Assembly: GCF_000219215.1 (NCBI RefSeq)
Contig: NC_015726.1
Location: 3,348,001 to 3,412,000 of the forward strand
DNA: 64,000 bases
Direction: 5' to 3'
From: Cupriavidus necator N-1
Lineage (GTDB): Bacteria > Pseudomonadota > Gammaproteobacteria > Burkholderiales > Burkholderiaceae
Both the position numbers and the translations under genes were made by a program. Positions 59,981-64,000 of the stretch are shown piece after piece. Under the pieces are notes generated by a model. It had not been told where the DNA came from, did no database searches, and saw only the letters and a program-made list of their open reading frames with translations. The stretch's first letter is position 1, and every line of letters starts with the position of its first letter.

Positions 59981-61795
59981 TCACTGGCCCAGCCAGCGCG
60001 AGCGTGCCGCGTGCCGTCCGCTCTCGAGCTTCACCTTGAACTGCGCCGCCGGCTCGCGCGCCAGCGTCACCGGCAGCACCTGCAGCTCGTCGCGGCGGAA
60101 GGCGTGCAGCTCGACGCGGTCGCCGGTACGGTAGCGCGCCAGCAGCTTGTCGATCTGGCCCGGCGCCACGCGCAGCCCGTCGATCGCCACCAGCAGGTCG
60201 CCGGCGGACAGGCCCGCGGCCTGCGCCGCGCCGCCGTCGAACACCTGCGCCACGCGCACCCAGCCCTCATCGCTCTTGACCTTGATGCCCAGCGCCGCAG
60301 TGCGCGCCGGCTTCTGCGCCTCGGCCTTGACGCCGAAGGTCCTGAACAGCGCCGGCAGCGGCAGCTCGCCCGTGCCTTCGGTCAGCGAGCGCAGCAGCGG
60401 CCCCATGCGCAGACCGGTGACTTCATCGAACAGTGCATGGACCTCGGCCTCGGTCACGCCGCGCTGCACCGCGCCCGGCGCGTAGAAGCCGCGGCCGTAG
60501 CGGCGCCACAGCGCTCGCATGACATCGTCCAGCGAGCGTCGCCCGCGGGTCTTGTCGCGGATGGTCAGGTCCAGCGCCAGCGCCACCAGCGAACCCTTGG
60601 TGTAGTAGCTGACGATGGCGTTGGCGGCGTTCTCGTCCTGGCGGTAGTACTTGGTCCAGGCATCGAAGGAGCTTTCCGCCACGCTCTGCTTGGTGCGGCC
60701 GCTGCCGCGCAGCACGCCGTTCCAGGTCTTGGCCAGCATCTCGACGTATTGCTCGTCGGTAATGCAGCCGGAGCGCACCAGCACCAGGTCGTCGTAGTAG
60801 CTGGTGAAGCCCTCGAACAGCCACAGCAGCGGGGTATGGGTTTCCTCGGCCAGCCGGTACGGCACGAACGCGGCCGGCTTGATGCGCTTGACGTTCCAGG
60901 TGTGGAAATACTCGTGGCTGCACAGCCCGAGGAAGGTGCGGTAGCCCTCGCTGGTGTCGCTGTCGCCGCGCACCGGCAGGTCATTGCGCGCGCATATCAG
61001 CGCGGTGCTGGCGCGGTGTTCCAGGCCGCCGTAGCCGTCGGTGGTGACCATCGTCATGAAGACGTAGCGGCGGTTGCTGTCCAGGAACGGCGCCTGCGCG
61101 GTCTTGGGTTCGAACAGCCGGATCTGCGTTTCGCAGATGCGCTTCAGGTCGCGGCACACGCGCTCGAGGTCGAGCTGCGGCACGCGCCCGGTGAAGACCA
61201 CGTCGTGCTGCGCGCCGCAGGCGCGGAAGCTGGCCAGCTGGAAGGTGCCCATCTCGACCGGATGGTCGACCAGCTCATCGTAGTCGGCCACCTGGTAGCG
61301 GCCGAAGCCGTAGCGCTTCGCGCCTGCGCGGCCCGGCGCCTCGCGCATGGCGGTGGCCACGCGCCAGCCGCGATAGGCCTCGCCGGCGGGCGCATGGATA
61401 TCGACGGTGCATGGCCGCTCGGCCTGCCCGTCCACGCACAGGAACACCGAGCTGCCGTTGAAGAAGCCGTGGGTGGTGTCCAGGTGCGCCGCGCGCACCG
61501 ACAGGTCCCAAGCATAGACCTCGTAGCTGAGCGTCAGCGGGCCGTCGGCCAGGCTGACCGGCGCGGCCTGCCAGCGCTGCTTGTCGAGCTTGGTCAGGCT
61601 GACCTCGCGCCCGCCCGCGTCGGCGCGGATGCGCACGATATTGCGCGCGAAGTCCCGGATCATGTAGCTGCCCGGGATCCAGGCCGGCAGCGAGAAACAC
61701 TGGCCGGCGGGATCGGGCTCGCTCACGGTAACGGTGACGGCAAACAGGTGCGCTTCAGGCTGAAGCGGGGCAATGGCGTAGCGGATCGGCGTCAT
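59981..61795 (-). CDS. M61-family metallopeptidase with PDZ domain (glycyl aminopeptidase-like)
   Basis: The 604-residue protein has an N-terminal beta domain (HLFAVTVTVSEPDPAGQC), a catalytic domain with the zinc motif HEYFHTWNVKR near residues 295-305 and downstream glutamate in LLWLFEGFTSYYDDL, and a C-terminal PDZ-like domain (GGAAQAAGLSAGDLLVAIDG). This matches the M61 glycyl aminopeptidase group of Sphingomonas/Pseudomonas type. No signal peptide is evident. It probably acts on small Gly/Ala-starting peptides; the true substrate is untested here. Confidence 0.92.
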   Translation of the reverse strand: MTPIRYAIAPLQPEAHLFAVTVTVSEPDPAGQCFSLPAWIPGSYMIRDFARNIVRIRADAGGREVSLTKLDKQRWQAAPVSLADGPLTLSYEVYAWDLSVRAAHLDTTHGFFNGSSVFLCVDGQAERPCTVDIHAPAGEAYRGWRVATAMREAPGRAGAKRYGFGRYQVADYDELVDHPVEMGTFQLASFRACGAQHDVVFTGRVPQLDLERVCRDLKRICETQIRLFEPKTAQAPFLDSNRRYVFMTMVTTDGYGGLEHRASTALICARNDLPVRGDSDTSEGYRTFLGLCSHEYFHTWNVKRIKPAAFVPYRLAEETHTPLLWLFEGFTSYYDDLVLVRSGCITDEQYVEMLAKTWNGVLRGSGRTKQSVAESSFDAWTKYYRQDENAANAIVSYYTKGSLVALALDLTIRDKTRGRRSLDDVMRALWRRYGRGFYAPGAVQRGVTEAEVHALFDEVTGLRMGPLLRSLTEGTGELPLPALFRTFGVKAEAQKPARTAALGIKVKSDEGWVRVAQVFDGGAAQAAGLSAGDLLVAIDGLRVAPGQIDKLLARYRTGDRVELHAFRRDELQVLPVTLAREPAAQFKVKLESGRHAARSRWLGQ

Positions 61796-61865
61796 GGGCT
61801 GGATTGTAACGTCGGCGCCTGCGGGCGGCGCCGACGCGGTGGTGCATCAGGGCGACGGTGCCCGA

Positions 61866-62870
61866 TCAGCCGCGATTCACATCCACCACCACGCGCCCCC
61901 GCATGCCGCCTTCCATGATCTTGCGGCCCGCCTCGATCGCATCGCCCAGGCCGATCTCGCGCGTCAGCGCATTGAGCCGGTCCGGCTCCAGGTCGCTGGC
62001 CAGGCGCTGCCAGGCCTGCTCGCGCAGCGGCATCGCCGCCATCACGCTGTCGATGCCGTGCAAGGTGATGCCGCGCAGGATGAACGGCGCCACCGACCCC
62101 GGGAAGTCCAGGCCCTGCGCCAGCCCGCACGCCGTCACCACGCCGCCGTAGCGCACCTGAGCGCAGGCATTGACCAGCGTGTGCGAGCCGACCGAGTCGA
62201 CCACCGCGGCCCAGCGCTCTTTCTGCAGCGGCTTGCCGGGCACGCCCAGTTCGGCGCGGTCGATCACGTCATCGGCGCCCAGCGCCTTCAGGAAATCCGT
62301 TTCCCTGGTCTTGCCGGTCGAGGCCACCACCTTGTAGCCAAGCTTGCTCAACAGCGAGATCGCCACCGTCCCCACCCCGCCCGAGGCGCCGGTCACCAGC
62401 ACCTCGCCATCGCCCGGGCGCACCGGGCCGTTGACGCCGCCGCGCTCCAGCGCCAGCACCGACAGCATCGCGGTATAGCCCGCGGTGCCGATCGCCATGG
62501 CCTGGCGCGTGGTGAAGGCGTCGGGCAGGCGCACCAGCCAGTCGCCCTTCAGGCGCGCGCGCTGCGCCAGGCAGCCCCAGTGCGTCTCGCCCACGCCATA
62601 GCCATTGAGCACCACCTTGTCGCCAGCCTTCCAGCGCGGGTGCGCGGACTCCAGCACCGTGCCGGCGCCGTCGATGCCCGCCACCATCGGCCACTTGCGC
62701 ACCACCGGCGAGCGGCCCGTGATCGCGAGCCCGTCCTTGAAATTGATGGTGGAGTAATCGACGGCAACCAGCACATCGCCGTCGGCGGGCAGCTGCGCGT
62801 CGTCGAGCGTGGCGATACTGGCCTGGGTGGCGCCGTCGGCCTGGGTCAGCAGCAATGCCTGGAAGGTCAT
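61866..62870 (-). CDS. acuI: AcuI/YhdH-type acrylyl-CoA reductase (MDR family)
   Basis: Zinc-independent medium-chain reductase that reduces acryloyl-CoA with NADPH. The 334-residue protein has VAVDYSTINFKDGLAITGRSPVVRKWPMVAGIDGAGTV (family opening, in parts), NGYGVGETHWGCLAQ, and the dinucleotide loop VLVTGASGGVGTVAISLL near residues 154-171, plus CGLAQGLDFPGSVAPFILRGITLHGIDSV, characteristic of YhdH/AcuI. The ATG at MTFQALLLTQ has an AGGAGACACC ribosome site. Quinone-oxidoreductase naming is an older alternative. Confidence 0.9.
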   Translation of the reverse strand: MTFQALLLTQADGATQASIATLDDAQLPADGDVLVAVDYSTINFKDGLAITGRSPVVRKWPMVAGIDGAGTVLESAHPRWKAGDKVVLNGYGVGETHWGCLAQRARLKGDWLVRLPDAFTTRQAMAIGTAGYTAMLSVLALERGGVNGPVRPGDGEVLVTGASGGVGTVAISLLSKLGYKVVASTGKTRETDFLKALGADDVIDRAELGVPGKPLQKERWAAVVDSVGSHTLVNACAQVRYGGVVTACGLAQGLDFPGSVAPFILRGITLHGIDSVMAAMPLREQAWQRLASDLEPDRLNALTREIGLGDAIEAGRKIMEGGMRGRVVVDVNRG

Positions 62871-62930
62871 GGTGTCTCCTTTGTCGCCTGCCGGCGATCG
62901 CATGGAATCAGGGAAAAGGCAGAAAGCAGA

Positions 62931-62952
62931 ACGGCCGGACAAGTCCGGCCGT
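62931..62952 (-). terminator. Terminator of dsbC
   Basis: A perfect 10-base stem ACGGCCGGAC/GTCCGGCCGT with an AA loop lies 30 bases after dsbC on the minus strand, followed by a moderately T-rich run (TCTGCTTTCTGCC). Confidence 0.75.
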
Positions 62953-62982
62953 CGATCGGGCCGGGACAGGTCCGGCGCGCGC

Positions 62983-63741
62983 TTATTTCTTGATGCTGGC
63001 GAGCTTGCGTTCCAGCGTGGCGACGTCCGCCGCGCCGGGGATGCGGGTGCCGTCGGTGAAGAACACCGCCGGCGTGCCGGTCACGTTCAGGCTGTGGCCC
63101 AATGCCAGGTTCTCTTCCAGCGGGGTCTTGCAGCTGCCGTTGCCGCTCAGCGCCACCTGCTTGAGCATCCAGTCGCGCCAGGCCTTGGTGCGGTCAGAAG
63201 CGCACCAGACCTGCTTGGCCTTGGCTTCGGAATCCGGCGACAGCACCGGGTACAGGAAGGTGTACACGGTGATGTTGTCCATCTGCTGGAAGGTCTGCTC
63301 GATGCGCTTGCAGTAGCCGCAGTTGGGGTCGGAGAACACCGCCACCTGGCGGCTGCCATCGCCCTTGGTCCACTTGATCGCGCGCGCCAGCGGCAGGTCC
63401 GACCACTTGATGCGGTTGATCTCGGCCAGCCGCTCTTCGGTCAGGTTGGCGCCGGTGCGGGTGTCGATCATCTCGCCGTTCAGGATGTAGCGGCCTGAGG
63501 CGTCGGTATAGACCACCTGCCCGCCGATATTGGCCTCGAACAGGCCCGGCACCGGGGTCTTGCTCACGCTCTTCACTTCGGCGCGGCCGCCCAGCACCTT
63601 CTGCAGCGACTCCTTGATGCGGTCGGTGCCGGGCTCGCTGGCAGCCATGGCATGCAGCGCGAAACCCGCCGCGGCCAGCCCGCCGGCGATGGCGGTGATC
63701 GCGGCGCTGATGGCGGGGCGGCGGCGCAGGAATGAGAACAT
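62983..63741 (-). CDS. dsbC: DsbC, periplasmic disulfide isomerase
   Basis: DsbC reshuffles wrong disulfides in the periplasm and is kept reduced by DsbD. The 252-residue protein has a basic N-terminal signal (MFSFLRRRPAISAAITAIAG...AMA), a dimerisation domain with the VPGLFEANIGGQVVYTDASGRYILNGEMID segment in parts, and a thioredoxin domain with active site CGYC (FSDPNCGYCKRIEQTF). The second cysteine pair (WCAS and SCKT) is also present, as in E. coli DsbC, and NVTGTPAVFF supplies the cis-proline loop. A GGAGCCC ribosome site precedes the ATG. Confidence 0.95.
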   Translation of the reverse strand: MFSFLRRRPAISAAITAIAGGLAAAGFALHAMAASEPGTDRIKESLQKVLGGRAEVKSVSKTPVPGLFEANIGGQVVYTDASGRYILNGEMIDTRTGANLTEERLAEINRIKWSDLPLARAIKWTKGDGSRQVAVFSDPNCGYCKRIEQTFQQMDNITVYTFLYPVLSPDSEAKAKQVWCASDRTKAWRDWMLKQVALSGNGSCKTPLEENLALGHSLNVTGTPAVFFTDGTRIPGAADVATLERKLASIKK

Positions 63742-63792
63742 GTGGGCTCCAGAGTATTCGGTAAAGGGATCGGATCGTGGGTGCGGCCGCGG

Positions 63793-64000
63793 TCAGCCGA
63801 GCGCGCGCGCGATCAGGAAGCGCTTGAGCAAGGACTGTCCGCCGACCGCGCGCATGCCGGTGTTGCGCACCACGCGCGCCACGCCGCCCGGCAGCGAGAA
63901 CAGCCGGTGCAGGCCGTCGGTGGCCGCGGTCAGCGACAACAGGTCGGTGGCGCGGGCGCGCTCGTAACGGCGCAGCAGGCGCAGGTCGCCCTCGCTGCGG
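63793..64000 (-). CDS. UbiH/UbiF/VisC-family FAD-dependent hydroxylase (C-terminal end only)
   Basis: The last 68 codons of a gene entering from the right edge. The peptide (RSEGDLRLLRRYERARATDL and TDGLHRLFSLPGGVARVVRN) is the typical C-terminal helix region of ubiquinone-ring FAD monooxygenases, with LRRYERAR and DGLHRLFS as key words. The function would be a ring hydroxylation in ubiquinone biosynthesis, but the FAD and substrate motifs are outside the window. Upstream of dsbC with a 51-base gap. Confidence 0.75.
   Translation of the reverse strand, partial: RSEGDLRLLRRYERARATDLLSLTAATDGLHRLFSLPGGVARVVRNTGMRAVGGQSLLKRFLIARALG

Overview
The window is GC-rich chromosomal DNA from a betaproteobacterium of the Burkholderiaceae, most probably Cupriavidus or a close Ralstonia relative. 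The reasons are the very high GC in coding regions, strong GC3 bias (long spurious ORFs opposite most genes), the division and cell-wall (dcw) gene order, the apaG-rpe-gph-trpE-trpG-trpD-trpC block, a 16S-tRNA-Ile-tRNA-Ala-23S-5S operon with Burkholderiales-type leader and spacer, and many solute-binding proteins including a Bug/TctC type. No phage, insertion sequence, CRISPR array or defence locus was found. This looks like conserved core chromosome with some metabolic accessory genes.

Region by region. Positions 1-10731 (minus strand) hold the dcw cluster, read mraZ-rsmH-ftsL-ftsI-murE-murF-mraY-murD-ftsW-murG. It is joined almost throughout by 4-base ATGA overlaps, and murG runs off the left edge. 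Its promoter lies near 10865-10893 beside four MraZ-type repeats at exact 10-bp spacing. Then come coq7 (ubiquinone), a general porin, a Bug-family binding protein, a MarR regulator coupled to a small lipoprotein, fadD with a TetR gene upstream, a lipoprotein peptidase coupled to a molybdopterin oxidoreductase, and a divergent LivK-type binding protein.

Positions 22.9-31.3 kb carry a complete Dpp/Opp-type peptide ABC transporter (minus strand: binding protein, two permeases, two ATPases). It is followed divergently by an M20 amidohydrolase and a DUF2891 protein; together they could import and hydrolyse peptides or N-acyl amino acids. A DUF3047 lipoprotein follows. Positions 32.4-38.2 kb are one rRNA operon on the minus strand, with promoter(s), boxA elements, processing stems and a terminator.

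Positions 38.2-41.5 kb hold an enoyl-CoA hydratase and a polar amino-acid ABC transporter. Positions 41.6-44.4 kb hold a small phenylacetate cluster, paaG-paaI-paaK, behind a promoter whose spacer contains a perfect-armed palindrome. MltA, a small membrane protein and ApaG follow.

From 46.5 to 53.9 kb, rpe-gph is followed by a trp leader with a 28-codon Trp-rich peptide, then trpE-trpG-trpD-trpC, a CYTH phosphatase and ung. The right end has acylphosphatase, a fused two-domain ABC permease with an ATPase carrying an extra C-terminal domain (no binding protein nearby), a FUSC-family membrane protein, an M61 peptidase with PDZ domain, an AcuI/YhdH-type reductase, dsbC and the end of a UbiH-type hydroxylase.

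The most interesting signals are regulatory: the MraZ repeat array, the trp leader peptide, the operator in the paaG promoter spacer, and the rRNA control elements.
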